From RUG11237 sp050874665 (GTDB lineage: Bacteria > Bacillota > Clostridia > Lachnospirales > Lachnospiraceae), in the NCBI GenBank assembly GCA_050874665.1, contig JBNMLC010000004.1, positions 62,001-126,000 on the forward strand: a stretch of DNA of 64,000 nucleotides, written 5' to 3'. Position 1 is the first letter of the stretch. Every line of letters begins with the position of its first letter. The notes below the pieces were generated by a model that saw only the letters and a list, made by a program, of their open reading frames with translations, ran no database searches and was not told the origin of the DNA. A program made the translations under genes and the position numbers. Positions 26,799 to 34,929 of the stretch are shown piece after piece.

Positions 26799-27566
26799 CT
26801 AATTTAGGTCTGATATAATCCCTATCAAATCCTCGCAAAATTCTTTGGGATGCAATGTAAAATATTCTGAATGACCCTGTCCCTTATGTTCTATAAATTT
26901 CACATTCAAAAAAGTACTTTTGACATATTGCATATCAAGATTTCTTGCTTTTTTTTCCTGTTCCCCATACCAGTAATAAATGGGTGCTTCCGGCTGCTCA
27001 ACATACTTCGGCATCGAATAATTATCTGTCGACCAGAAAGCGCGCCAGATTGTTTTTGTACTCATACGACTAATCACGCTTTTTACATACATTAAATCTT
27101 CCTTTGAATATTTTTCAGGATCAAACATATATCCAAGCATTTTCACAGAACAAACCTTTCCAAGCATCAACATCAAAAAGTCTCCTATCGCAATCAGAAA
27201 ACATACAATTTTTGGCATCTGATATGGTGTAATTCCTGCATCTATCACAATATGCTCGGACTGTATCCGATTATCTGCCAGGATTCGGATTGCAATGCCT
27301 CCACCCATAGAACATCCATATAAGCATGCAAGTTTTTTTATTTCTTTATTTAAAAGAAAACTTTCTATTTCATCTGCTATCTCTTCCACAGAACTGAATT
27401 CCGAATTTATATCATCAGGATCCATTCCGGGTATCGCTGGAATGATCACATGGTAGTTTAAAGCAAGTGTCGGGTAAACGTATTGAAATACGTTCCAGTC
27501 AACTGCTAAAGGATGTAGCATTAATATTGTTTTCGTATTTTCTTTCCCAAATTCATGAAATGTCAT
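26799..27566 (-). CDS. alpha/beta hydrolase
   Basis: 255 residues from ATG 27566 (MTFHEFGKENTKTILMLHPL); the frame continues to an ATG at 27617, and a third ATG at 27605 has AAAGG before it, so the true start is uncertain. Motifs of the alpha/beta-hydrolase fold: oxyanion strand TILMLHPLAVDW, nucleophile elbow YGCSMGGG (Ser in GxSxG), acidic loop YYWYGEQEKK, and catalytic His in GQGHSEYF. The class is esterase or C-C hydrolase-like; the substrate is unknown. Downstream is the methyltransferase remnant and upstream the truncated yjdF gene, all on the minus strand. Confidence 0.82.
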   Translation of the reverse strand: MTFHEFGKENTKTILMLHPLAVDWNVFQYVYPTLALNYHVIIPAIPGMDPDDINSEFSSVEEIADEIESFLLNKEIKKLACLYGCSMGGGIAIRILADNRIQSEHIVIDAGITPYQMPKIVCFLIAIGDFLMLMLGKVCSVKMLGYMFDPEKYSKEDLMYVKSVISRMSTKTIWRAFWSTDNYSMPKYVEQPEAPIYYWYGEQEKKARNLDMQYVKSTFLNVKFIEHKGQGHSEYFTLHPKEFCEDLIGIISDLN

Positions 27567-27686
27567 TATTTTCTTGTATGATGTTATTAGAAGCAAAAAC
27601 AACATATTTCCTTTCATTTTATTTGTTTCGTGGTTTAATACATTCAGATACTGTGACTTTTTATTTTTATCTGTAGCCTTGACTAC

Positions 27687-27797
27687 TCAACAGGAGTGTA
27701 TTGCCACAGATAGTTTACCATTTTCGATACGCTCAAATACACCTACCCAAAATGGTTCTTCAAAATATACTGTCAGCTTTCCACTTACTTTGTCCAT
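27687..27797 (-). pseudogene. truncated yjdF (DUF2992) gene
   Basis: 36 residues: MDKVSGKLTVYFEEPFWVGV then FERIENGKLSV, which match the start of YjdF/DUF2992 proteins. AGGAGG lies just before the ATG. The family is about 140-200 residues; here homology ends after GKLSV and a TGA follows, with the next gene starting within about 120 bases. The remainder has been deleted. A riboswitch-like leader lies directly upstream. Confidence 0.65.
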
Positions 27798-27825
27798 AAA
27801 AATCCCTCCTAAAATAATTATTGAA

Positions 27826-27925
27826 CAAAGAATGGACAACCCGGAGGGGCAGGTTACTTACCCTATTTACATAGGACGGCCGGGCTACCTACCGGCTCTA
27901 ACACATCATAGACGTACATTGCGTT
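27826..27925 (-). ncRNA. yjdF-type riboswitch (azaaromatic-sensing RNA motif)
   Basis: The minus-strand leader contains the blocks GAGCCGGTAGGTAGCCCGGC, CCTATGTAAATAGG, GGGTAAGTAACCTGCCC and CCTCCGGGTTGTCC, GC-rich in an AT-rich region and able to pair among themselves. I recognise these as the conserved parts of the yjdF RNA motif, which is known to precede yjdF genes and bind azaaromatic compounds. The following gene is a yjdF start, which supports the call. The limits are approximate. Confidence 0.7.
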
Positions 27926-28043
27926 TTTATCTTTGCATTTATAATCAAGCCATATGGCACAATTAACATAATTCGTCAAAGTCCAGTTTACAGATTTTTC
28001 TTCCATATATATTAACATAGAATTTTTTCAAAGTATAGGTTGT

Positions 28044-28499
28044 TCAACCCTTAGTTTTCATCTCTGCTATTATCTGCTCTTCCCTCTGCCTTTCTTCACA
28101 ATATTCCAAGAAGTCTTTCAATTCTTCCTCCTCTGATTTCCAAGGCAATGGTATGGGATCCAGTTCATCTAATCTCTTCACCAGTTTCAGTAGCTCTTCG
28201 GTGTCAAATTTCCCAGCACTTTCATCAATAGCTCCGCATCCACTTCATCTGGTACAGTAATCGTACTGCCTGTAAAAAATGTGTTTATGGCTGCAAGCAG
28301 AGTTCCCGGGCGTGCCTTGATCGCTTGTCCGCATTACAGCTCAAACGGTCTAAAATCTGTGAAAATAAGGGTAAGAAAACCGCAGAATAATTCCCTGCAT
28401 CCGCATTTTCAAAGGGAGCCTTTATGATTTTCTCATGTGTCGGTCTGCCTGCTGGCACACGGAGAAAAAGGTTCGATTTCAAACACTTTCTGTCACGCC
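28044..28499 (-). pseudogene. unrecognised gene with several frameshifts
   Basis: No single frame is open, but a protein can be pieced together from three: EKIIKAPFENADAGNYSAVF, then AIKARPGTLLAAINTFFTGS, then KFDTEELLKLVKRLDELDPI and a charged tail ending EMKTKG at TGA 28044. Two shifts lie near 28330 (after ILDRLS) and 28220 (KVLG to KFDT), and a third near 28430. The composition and codon use are coding-like. I do not know the family; it may be cargo of a mobile element. Confidence 0.45.
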
Positions 28500-28501
28500 A
28501 A

Positions 28502-28660
28502 ACGGGAGTACAGCTTTTCGGTTCGTCCGATTGGCTGTACTCCCGTTCTTCTTTGTTGGGAATCTATACCCTAAAAATTTACTCGGAGTTGTTAACTCCA
28601 TTCTTCTTTGCTGGGAGTCTATACCCAAAATTCTGTAAGTGGAGTTACTAACTCCGTTCT
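28502..28660 (-). repeat. hairpin-bearing tandem repeats
   Basis: A 13-bp perfect inverted repeat (ACGGGAGTACAGC at 28502, GCTGTACTCCCGT ending 28546) is followed by two imperfect 55-56-base units, each made of TTCTTCTTTGYTGGGARTCT plus ATACCC, an AT spacer and a short hairpin: GGAGTTGTTAACTCC at about 28585 and GGAGTTACTAACTCC at 28641. Confidence 0.7.
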
Positions 28661-28706
28661 TGCTTTTATTATACCATATACTTTTCAAAAAGCAATAGGG
28701 TAAATT

Positions 28707-29282
28707 CTACAATCCTAAAGACCGCTTGAATATAATTTCGATACCATCGTCTATATACTTTTGTTCCAAAGAATATGGTATGTTCGATAGTATGTCCTTA
28801 ATTTGCTTTTCTAATTCTGCTATTGTCTCTGAATTATCGTTAGAGGATTTTTTCAGCGCTATTATATGGTATGCAATATCTTTCGCTTTCTCCACACACT
28901 CTTGCTCATACGCAGTTTTTAATAAATGAATTTTATTGTCTTGATCGATAGAATATACCAATTCTTTTATGGCAAGCACTAACAGTTGATGAAATCTGTC
29001 TTGTGGAAGTAGTGCCTCAATGACCGTACCACCTTCTTTTAGAGAAATAAAGCGATTGGCATTTACAGTTCTCACCTGATTAAAAACAGCGTATGTATTA
29101 TTGCTTCTCAACGAGGTGGGAAGGGACGCAATTTGCCCTATATGAATTTTATTTATGCCATTACCATTACTGGCACTTGTCAATGGCATAACGATAAATG
29201 TAGATTTATCATTATTTTTCTTTAATACCACGGCAAGATGTTTTCCGTCAAATTCGCAGTCCCTTACCGGGTCAAAAATCAC
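28707..29282 (-). pseudogene. MazF/PemK-like toxin with extra C-terminal domain, 5' truncated
   Basis: 191 residues visible from a GTG with no ribosome binding site; an in-frame TAA lies three codons upstream. The MazF/PemK fold is seen in FDPVRDCEFDGKHLAVVL, STFIVMPLTS and NTYAVFNQVRTVNANRFI, an endoribonuclease family that cuts mRNA. The usual first strand (GDIVWV-like) is missing, exactly where the IS21 fragment joins at 29282/29283. The C-terminal 100 residues are helical (EKAKDIAYHIIALKK..., LEKQIKDIL) and not part of the standard toxin. No antitoxin gene is next to it. Probably inactive, unless fused translation occurs. Confidence 0.6.
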
Positions 29283-29815
29283 ATTGTTTTAAAGATGAGG
29301 ATATAGAAGCACGAGCAAAAGAAAATCTCAAACTGTTATGAGGAATACCTGGTCATGAGCAGTACATGCCAACAACTTAATATAAGTCTTGAAAAATTAA
29401 AACGGATGCAGATAAAAGAACATCTGGAAGAAGTATCAAATTTTGTATCACAGAATAAACTGTCGTTTTCAGATGGCCTGCTAAAGCTTTATAATTATGA
29501 GATTGATTACAAAACTGAAACAGCCTCAAAATCAATGATTAAAGCAACTGCATTTCCATTTGTAAAAACCATTGAGGATTATGATTTTGCATTTCAGCCA
29601 TGTGTGGACAAACAGAATATTCTCGAACTGTCTACACTGAAATTTATGGATAATTCTAAAAATGTGGTATTTCTTGGAAACAGTGGTGTTGGAAAAACAC
29701 ATCTTGCAACTTCTATAGGAATAGTAGCTGCAAGTAAAAGATACAGTACTTATTTTATAAAATTTGACAGGATACTTCATCATTTCAAAAATTATTACAA
29801 TAAATGGTAGGTCAT
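29283..29815 (+). mobile_element. IS21-family fragment (end of istA and start of istB)
   Basis: It starts with codons FKDEDIEARAKENLKLL-stop, which fit the C-terminus of IstA, followed by the 5' 60% of istB. The junction at 29282/29283 cuts the MazF-like gene and the 3' part of istB is missing, so this is an immobile remnant. Confidence 0.65.
29355..29810 (+). pseudogene. IstB-like IS21 ATP-binding protein, 3' truncated
   Basis: 151 residues where about 250 are usual. The N-terminal helical domain (LEKLKRMQIKEHLEEVSNFV, KLSFSDGLLKLYNYEID) and Walker A GNSGVGKTH (about 108-116) are intact, but the frame ends after YSTYFIKFDRILHHF, before Walker B. IstB assists the IS21 transposase. A GAGGAA site lies 9 bases before the ATG. 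Confidence 0.8.
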
Positions 29816-29986
29816 ATAAGGTAAAAGATTATATTCAGACATCAGAATAATTGTACATTTTAATATATGATTTTTTGTACAAAAAGACTTAACACTTTAT
29901 AAGGAGTCCATATTTAAGCATTTCAATCATCTCCCAAATCACTTGTTCACTGTGTCTGACACCTGGGTACTTGAAAAAAGAATTTC

Positions 29987-30910
29987 TTACTTTCTAACGG
30001 CAAAACGGAACATATCAGGTCCCAATACTTTTACATTTAATTCATCTGCAACTTCTTCTAATTTTTTCATTTCCACTTCGCTTAATTTTGTATCCGCAGC
30101 CACCTTAAGCTGTTCAATCTGATATGGCTTACGGCATCCACAAATCGGCACAATTCCTTTATTAGCCACAAAAGAAATTGCAACCTGCGGAATCGTCATA
30201 TTATGTCTCTCAGCCACTTTCTTCATTAACGCAAACAAGCGGTTTAATTTTCTCCGCTTCCTGCTATAAATGGCTTTCATAATGGCAAACTTTTCGCCTT
30301 TTTGTTTTGGCCCGGTCAGAATCCCCTCTTCCAATACCGCCCATGCCCAAAACTGCACTCCATTTTCTCTACACCAGGAAAGAAGTCCGTTTTTCTCCCA
30401 TTCACGATCAATAAGACTATAGTGATTCTGAACACCATACAATGGAATTCCCGCCTTATCCAAAATGTCCTTGGCAATTCTGCATTCCTGCAGATTAAAA
30501 TTTGAAACACCAATATTGCCAATTTTTCCTTCTCTGTAAAGCTCTATAAGTTTTTCCATATATTGAGGAATATCATTAGGCATATGAAGCCAGTATATTT
30601 CTATACTCGTCCTGCCAAAATCTCTTAGATCCTTTTCTACCGACTCACGCACCTGTCCCGGCTTAAACTTTGTAAACGGTGTGTATTTTGACGATATCAT
30701 GATTTCATCAGGGCAGTACATTCCTATCAGTTTGGGTCCTTTTCCAAAACCATAATCTCTCGCTGAATCCACAAACAGAAGGTTGGATTCTACAGCCACT
30801 TTCATAGCCTCTTTCAAGGTATCATTATCTACCACACTGCCTCTGATTATTTTTTCGTATGCGGCACTCCCCCAGGAGTTCGTTCCGATTACAGCACTCG
30901 GATTGTTCAA
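29987..30910 (-). CDS. aldo/keto reductase
   Basis: 307 residues. The tetrad Asp48, Tyr53, Lys75 and His109 is present, with GNIGVSNFN and the cofactor-site segment PICGCRKPYQIEQL. It is only distantly related to the reductase at 2.7 kb and belongs to the AKR branch with the open FVDSARDYG strand. The start is TTG, chosen because GAGGTGA stands 5 bases before it and no ATG is near the N-terminus. Upstream on the minus strand is TATAATA and a GTTAG/CTAAC dyad (about 30949-30964) that may be an operator. The substrate is unknown. Confidence 0.88.
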   Translation of the reverse strand: MNNPSAVIGTNSWGSAAYEKIIRGSVVDNDTLKEAMKVAVESNLLFVDSARDYGFGKGPKLIGMYCPDEIMISSKYTPFTKFKPGQVRESVEKDLRDFGRTSIEIYWLHMPNDIPQYMEKLIELYREGKIGNIGVSNFNLQECRIAKDILDKAGIPLYGVQNHYSLIDREWEKNGLLSWCRENGVQFWAWAVLEEGILTGPKQKGEKFAIMKAIYSRKRRKLNRLFALMKKVAERHNMTIPQVAISFVANKGIVPICGCRKPYQIEQLKVAADTKLSEVEMKKLEEVADELNVKVLGPDMFRFAVRK

Positions 30911-31316
30911 CTTTCGTCACCTCTTTTTAGATAAATTCTTGTTAGCCGTAACTAACTTCTTTTATTATACTATATATCGGCGAAATCACATACCCATTTT
31001 ATACCATATTTTTGTAATAACAAAAACATGGCAAAAATTCACCTCTTCCCTTATTACTAAAGCAATCTAAACTTATAAACAATGAAACCCCTATCGTAAG
31101 TTGCATCATATACCGATATACCACGTTGACACCACAAACCTCATACTACACTGTAGTTACCTCCGTTCGGTGCCTGGATTGGTTTATCTTTTCGGTGCCC
31201 GTTTGCTTATTTTCGATGCTCCAATTTTGCATTTTCTTGTTTTTTCGGTGTCCGCAAACACCATAAAATAAAAAATGCAACAATGAATTTTTACGATCAT
31301 TGCTGCAAAAAATTGA
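30911..31316. other. intergenic stretch between aldo/keto reductase and tRNA-Arg
   Basis: Contains the probable promoter of the reductase (-10 TATAAT-like near 30962-30972), the tRNA terminator (31268-31306) and, at 31166-31253, four spaced copies of TTCGGTG or TTCGATG. No gene is supported. Confidence 0.5.
31268..31306 (-). terminator. terminator of tRNA-Arg
   Basis: On the minus strand GCAGCAATGA (31306-31297) pairs with TCATTGTTGC (31286-31277) with one G-U, followed by ATTTTTTATTTT. Confidence 0.8.
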
Positions 31317-31388
31317 TGTTCCCTGCAGGAATCGAACCTGCAACTGACCCTTAGGAGGGGTCTGTTATATCCATTTAACTAAGAGAAC
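31317..31388 (-). tRNA. tRNA-Arg (anticodon CCT)
   Basis: 72 bases, all four arms fold: acceptor GTTCTCT with AGGGAAC (one G-U) and discriminator A; D stem GTTA/TAAC; anticodon stem GACCC/GGGTC with loop CTCCTAA, giving anticodon CCT (reads AGG, Arg); T stem GCAGG/CCTGC around TTCGATT. The CCA end is not encoded. A terminator follows 11 bases later. Confidence 0.93.
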
Positions 31389-31444
31389 ATAATCTATATG
31401 AACCTTTTCGAAGTACTAAAATTCCTCCGAAAAGGTTATGAACA

Positions 31445-32320
31445 TTAGTAATTTATTTTACCCTGAAGCCAAATGGTTCCTTTAAATCTTCTTCCTTCTT
31501 TTGGCTCTCCCAGTAAATCGATTTTGTTAATACATACATCAAATACTAATTCATTGGTATTCACGGTAAGCTTGTATATTTCTTCTCCCGTACTTTTGTT
31601 TTTTACAAGAGAGACATCCTCGATTTCACCCATGATAGAATACTTGTCACATTCCACACCATAAGGCATAAAATAATTATCGACTAAGCTTAAAATATCT
31701 TCCTTTAAAATTCTTCTGGAAATCATGGAATATGTGTCCATATCTTCTAAAGTAAGACTTTCAATTGCGTCCTCATCACCTTTTCTTGCTGCTTCTATTA
31801 AATGATTTCTATTCTCAGCAGCTTCTCTGGTTACCTTAATCTGATTCTCTGTTTTATCAATCGGCAATAATATTTTCCCTGATAACGATAATGCTGATAA
31901 CGTGGTATCAACACCTACACTTTTGGTAGAATGCAGTCTTCTTTCATTTTTGTACTCACAAACGTTCTGTAAATAAAAAATCAAGGAGACACCTACTTTT
32001 ACATCTTCACATACACCTGCATAAGACTCTTTATCAGCATGCGCTTCTACAATAATATCTTCTCTCGATGTGACACCGTTTCCATTGAACTGTGGATAAC
32101 AATATTCCAATTCAAATTCATCGTTATCATTAATCAAACCGCACAACATAAGTCCCATACCATCTGCATATTCCTTATATATTTGTACTAAAATATCTTC
32201 TCCATCAATTTCTGCTATTTCTGTATTATCCGGTGAAGTAACAGTTTCCTTTATATAAGGTTTCAGATCTTTTTTAAATTTTATATTGCTAAATCCTACT
32301 GCTCTTAAATACTTATGCAT
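31445..32320 (-). CDS. DUF3881 family protein
   Basis: 291 residues, no signal peptide or membrane helix, so cytoplasmic. The N-terminus MHKYLRAVGFSNI is characteristic of DUF3881, found mainly in Lachnospiraceae. The middle has HLIEAARKGDEDAIESLTLEDMDTYSMI and the C-terminus ends GTIWLQGKINY, also conserved. The function is unknown; the conservation of the family next to housekeeping genes suggests a basic cell role. It lies 105 bases after the HD-GYP-like gene on the same strand and just before the tRNA-Arg gene. Confidence 0.88.
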   Translation of the reverse strand: MHKYLRAVGFSNIKFKKDLKPYIKETVTSPDNTEIAEIDGEDILVQIYKEYADGMGLMLCGLINDNDEFELEYCYPQFNGNGVTSREDIIVEAHADKESYAGVCEDVKVGVSLIFYLQNVCEYKNERRLHSTKSVGVDTTLSALSLSGKILLPIDKTENQIKVTREAAENRNHLIEAARKGDEDAIESLTLEDMDTYSMISRRILKEDILSLVDNYFMPYGVECDKYSIMGEIEDVSLVKNKSTGEEIYKLTVNTNELVFDVCINKIDLLGEPKEGRRFKGTIWLQGKINY

Positions 32321-32425
32321 ATGCCCACATCACTTTTATTTTCAAATCCAACGTATTGCCAACAATTTAATATTATATAATACAACCTGACAAATGACAA
32401 GTATATAATTTAAATTTACTTCAAT

Positions 32426-33454
32426 TTACAAAATTTTTTCTATAAAAATTGTATTTTCTTTCATCATATTTATAATTTCACCCGTTTCTTTTAATTGTAT
32501 TACAGGTCTTTCTTTCATATATTTATTTTGTCTTATTACAACTGCTTTTTTTCCGTTATTTAACAGAATTTCTGTACCATTAGGATAAAGTAAAATAAAT
32601 TCCAAAAAGATGTCACAGACCTTTTCATTATACTTAATTCCCCTATTATAGCGAATATACTCAATAGCTTCATGAACCTTTCTACATCTGTTTCCAATGC
32701 CACAAATCATACTGTCAAAAGCATCACAGACTGCCACAATCTGTTTTATTTCATCGTTGCTTCTAGTATGAAGGGGAAATCCACTTCCATCAATACATTC
32801 ATGGTGTGAAAGTATAATAGATTTTGCCGTCTGCGAAATCCATTCTTCATTTTCAACTGCTGTATATCCATATACCGGATGTTTTTTATATTCTGCCTGC
32901 TCATAAACAGTCATATCAGCTAAATCTTTATTTACAACATCTACTTCAATATATCTCATTCCAAGATCATGCAGCAATCCCCCTATTGCAATTTCCTTTG
33001 CATCTTCCCTAGAAACTCCCAGCTTTAAAGCAGTGAGAACAGATAACACACAAGTAGATACCGAATGTTCATAAACATCTGCACTTCTCTCATGAATTTC
33101 AATAGCGCATTCTAAAACTTCTTTTTTTTCAATTACTTCGTCGAATATATTCTGGGCTACTTCCTGTAACTCACCAATATTATTATTGTTATTATGAATA
33201 TGACGTTCTAAAAGTTCTTTTACTTTGTCACTATACTCCTGCCGAACCTGTTCCTCTATCGTTGCCTGTTCTGTCGGACTCTCCTCTTTATCGTCCCTTA
33301 TATACACTTCATCAATCCCTAATTCAGACAATTTCTCTATATATTCTTTTTTAAGTACAGTGTCTTCATATATTAGGACGGTTCCAATATCAAGCAAAAT
33401 AGGTTTTGCAAGACTCTCTCCACCCTCTAGTTCTTCTACCTTTTTTCGTTTCAT
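32426..33454 (-). CDS. HD-GYP-like phosphohydrolase
   Basis: 342 residues. N-terminal domain (1-100, LAKPILLDIGTVLI, typical of the DUF3391-like start of such proteins), then an HD domain with LLHDLG (His162/Asp163), a second metal His pair in LSHHE, and DGSGFP in place of the GYP motif DGxGYP, followed by VCDAFDSM. HD-GYP proteins hydrolyse cyclic di-GMP; with Phe for Tyr this is a minor variant and activity is plausible but not proven. GGGGGAT precedes the ATG. It is 23 bases after the DUF4446 gene, in the parA operon. Confidence 0.87.
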   Translation of the reverse strand: MKRKKVEELEGGESLAKPILLDIGTVLIYEDTVLKKEYIEKLSELGIDEVYIRDDKEESPTEQATIEEQVRQEYSDKVKELLERHIHNNNNNIGELQEVAQNIFDEVIEKKEVLECAIEIHERSADVYEHSVSTCVLSVLTALKLGVSREDAKEIAIGGLLHDLGMRYIEVDVVNKDLADMTVYEQAEYKKHPVYGYTAVENEEWISQTAKSIILSHHECIDGSGFPLHTRSNDEIKQIVAVCDAFDSMICGIGNRCRKVHEAIEYIRYNRGIKYNEKVCDIFLEFILLYPNGTEILLNNGKKAVVIRQNKYMKERPVIQLKETGEIINMMKENTIFIEKIL

Positions 33455-33477
33455 ACACTATCCCCCATAATTATCAT

Positions 33478-33984
33478 TTACTTTGCATTAATTGCCTTAT
33501 TGAGAGCCTTTTCTTCTTCCTCTGACAAATTAATTTCTGATTTGCCGTCAAAAATTTCTTTCACATAAGTGTAACTTCCTTCTCTATTATGTACTGTATT
33601 GAGTAAAAATCCATTATTTTTTTTATCCAACATAGCAAGAGAAAAGCTTAACTGACCACCCATTTCGTTAAATGCATCATATTTTACTAATCCAAACTTT
33701 TGATATGTTTTTAAAATGTTTGCTTTTAAAGCTTCAATATCTTTTCCCTGTAATTCCTGATTTACCTTTAAATCATCTACCTGACGGAATCTGGTTATAA
33801 TTGTTTCTTCTAGTGACTTTGCTTCTTTTCCTTCCATAAAGGAATTATATTTTTTCTTTAGTTTACTAACCTTCGCTAACGTAACAATATTTAGTATAAG
33901 TAAAATCAATATCGCAGCTATACCTGCAGCTGCAACAAAAACTATATTTTCTCCCAATAGTTCCTTAATATACTCAAAACTCAT
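33478..33984 (-). CDS. DUF4446 family membrane protein
   Basis: 168 residues. One N-terminal transmembrane helix (about 15-38), a basic stretch KLKKKYNSFMEGKEAKSLEE, a coiled-coil-like part, and the conserved FGLVKYDAFNEMGGQLSFSLAMLD segment with NGFLLNTVHNREGSYTYVKEI. This is the DUF4446 family, often found directly after parB in Clostridia. Function unknown. It is 12 bases after parB, which suggests a link to chromosome partition or to the membrane at the poles, an inference from context only. Confidence 0.9.
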   Translation of the reverse strand: MSFEYIKELLGENIVFVAAAGIAAILILLILNIVTLAKVSKLKKKYNSFMEGKEAKSLEETIITRFRQVDDLKVNQELQGKDIEALKANILKTYQKFGLVKYDAFNEMGGQLSFSLAMLDKKNNGFLLNTVHNREGSYTYVKEIFDGKSEINLSEEEEKALNKAINAK

Positions 33985-33996
33985 TTTTTATCTCCC

Positions 33997-34917
33997 TTAT
34001 TGTTGTTTTATTTGTCTAAACAAATCCATAATTCTGTCAAGTTCATCTACAGAATAGTATTCAATTTCAATTTTTCCCTTAGTATTACTTTTACGATTAA
34101 TCACTACCTTAGTACCCATGATAGATTTGATTTTTTCCTGCAAATCTTGATAAATTGCACTATCTTCCAACACTACCGGCTCTTTCTTCGGCTTGTCCAG
34201 GTTTTTAACCAGTCTTTCTGTTTCTCTGACGCTTAGCTTCTCATCAAATATTTTGGTAGCAATCGTATATTGCAACTCTTTATCTTCAATAGCAAGCAAC
34301 GCTCTGGCGTGACCACTGCTAATCATTTCATCAATCAGCATTTGCTGTACCTTTTCTGATAATTTTAAGAGTCGCATGGAATTTGTTACTGCCGCACGAC
34401 TTTTTGAAACTCTTTCAGCCACTTCATCCTGTTTCAAATTAAATTCTGTCAGCAATCGTTTATATGCCATTGCTTCTTCGATTGGATTTAAATCTTCTCT
34501 TTGTAAGTTTTCTATGAGTGCTATTTCTGCTATTTCCTGTTCTGTGTAATCTTTTACAATTACTGGAACTTCTTTCAATCCGGCTATCTTCGCTGCACGC
34601 CATCTACGTTCACCTGCAACAATTTCATAATAGCCATCTCGCTCTTTTACAATGAGAGGTTGGATTACACCATATTGTTTAATGGAGTCTGCTAACTCCA
34701 TCAATGCATCTTCATTAAAATCTTTTCTTGGCTGTTCTCTGTTTGGTTCTACTTTACTGATTTTAACAAACAGTTCATCTTTCACAACCTCTTTTACTAC
34801 TTCCTTTACTACTTCTTTTACCTTTACGTTTTGGGCTTTTGTAGTAGAAATATTTTGTTTTCCACTTGGAATAAGACTATCCAAGCCTTTTCCCAAACCG
34901 GCTTTTTTTGTTGCCAT
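33997..34917 (-). CDS. parB: chromosome partitioning protein ParB (Spo0J)
   Basis: 306 residues. The N-terminus KAGLGKGLDSLIPSG is typical of chromosomal ParB. The ParB/Srx CTPase domain carries GERRWRAAK (arginine-rich CTP-binding box); the helix-turn-helix that reads parS follows (LKQDEVAERVSKSRAAVTN), with SSGHARALLAI, and the C-terminal dimer domain closes the chain. A low-complexity KVKEVVKEVVKEVVKDE linker near residue 35 is unusual. ParB loads at the two parS sites nearby and works with ParA/Soj and condensin. It starts 12 bases after parA. Confidence 0.96.
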   Translation of the reverse strand: MATKKAGLGKGLDSLIPSGKQNISTTKAQNVKVKEVVKEVVKEVVKDELFVKISKVEPNREQPRKDFNEDALMELADSIKQYGVIQPLIVKERDGYYEIVAGERRWRAAKIAGLKEVPVIVKDYTEQEIAEIALIENLQREDLNPIEEAMAYKRLLTEFNLKQDEVAERVSKSRAAVTNSMRLLKLSEKVQQMLIDEMISSGHARALLAIEDKELQYTIATKIFDEKLSVRETERLVKNLDKPKKEPVVLEDSAIYQDLQEKIKSIMGTKVVINRKSNTKGKIEIEYYSVDELDRIMDLFRQIKQQ

Positions 34918-34929
34918 TACTTTTCTCCT

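Noticed and set aside
28502..28680. Possible CRISPR array
   Set aside because: Only two imperfect units, with the similarity lying in both hairpin and flanking block; no constant repeat with variable spacers and no cas genes.
31146..31343. 65-codon ORF over the tRNA-Arg terminator
   Set aside because: It runs through the 3' end of the tRNA gene and the TTCGGTG repeats; no start signal.
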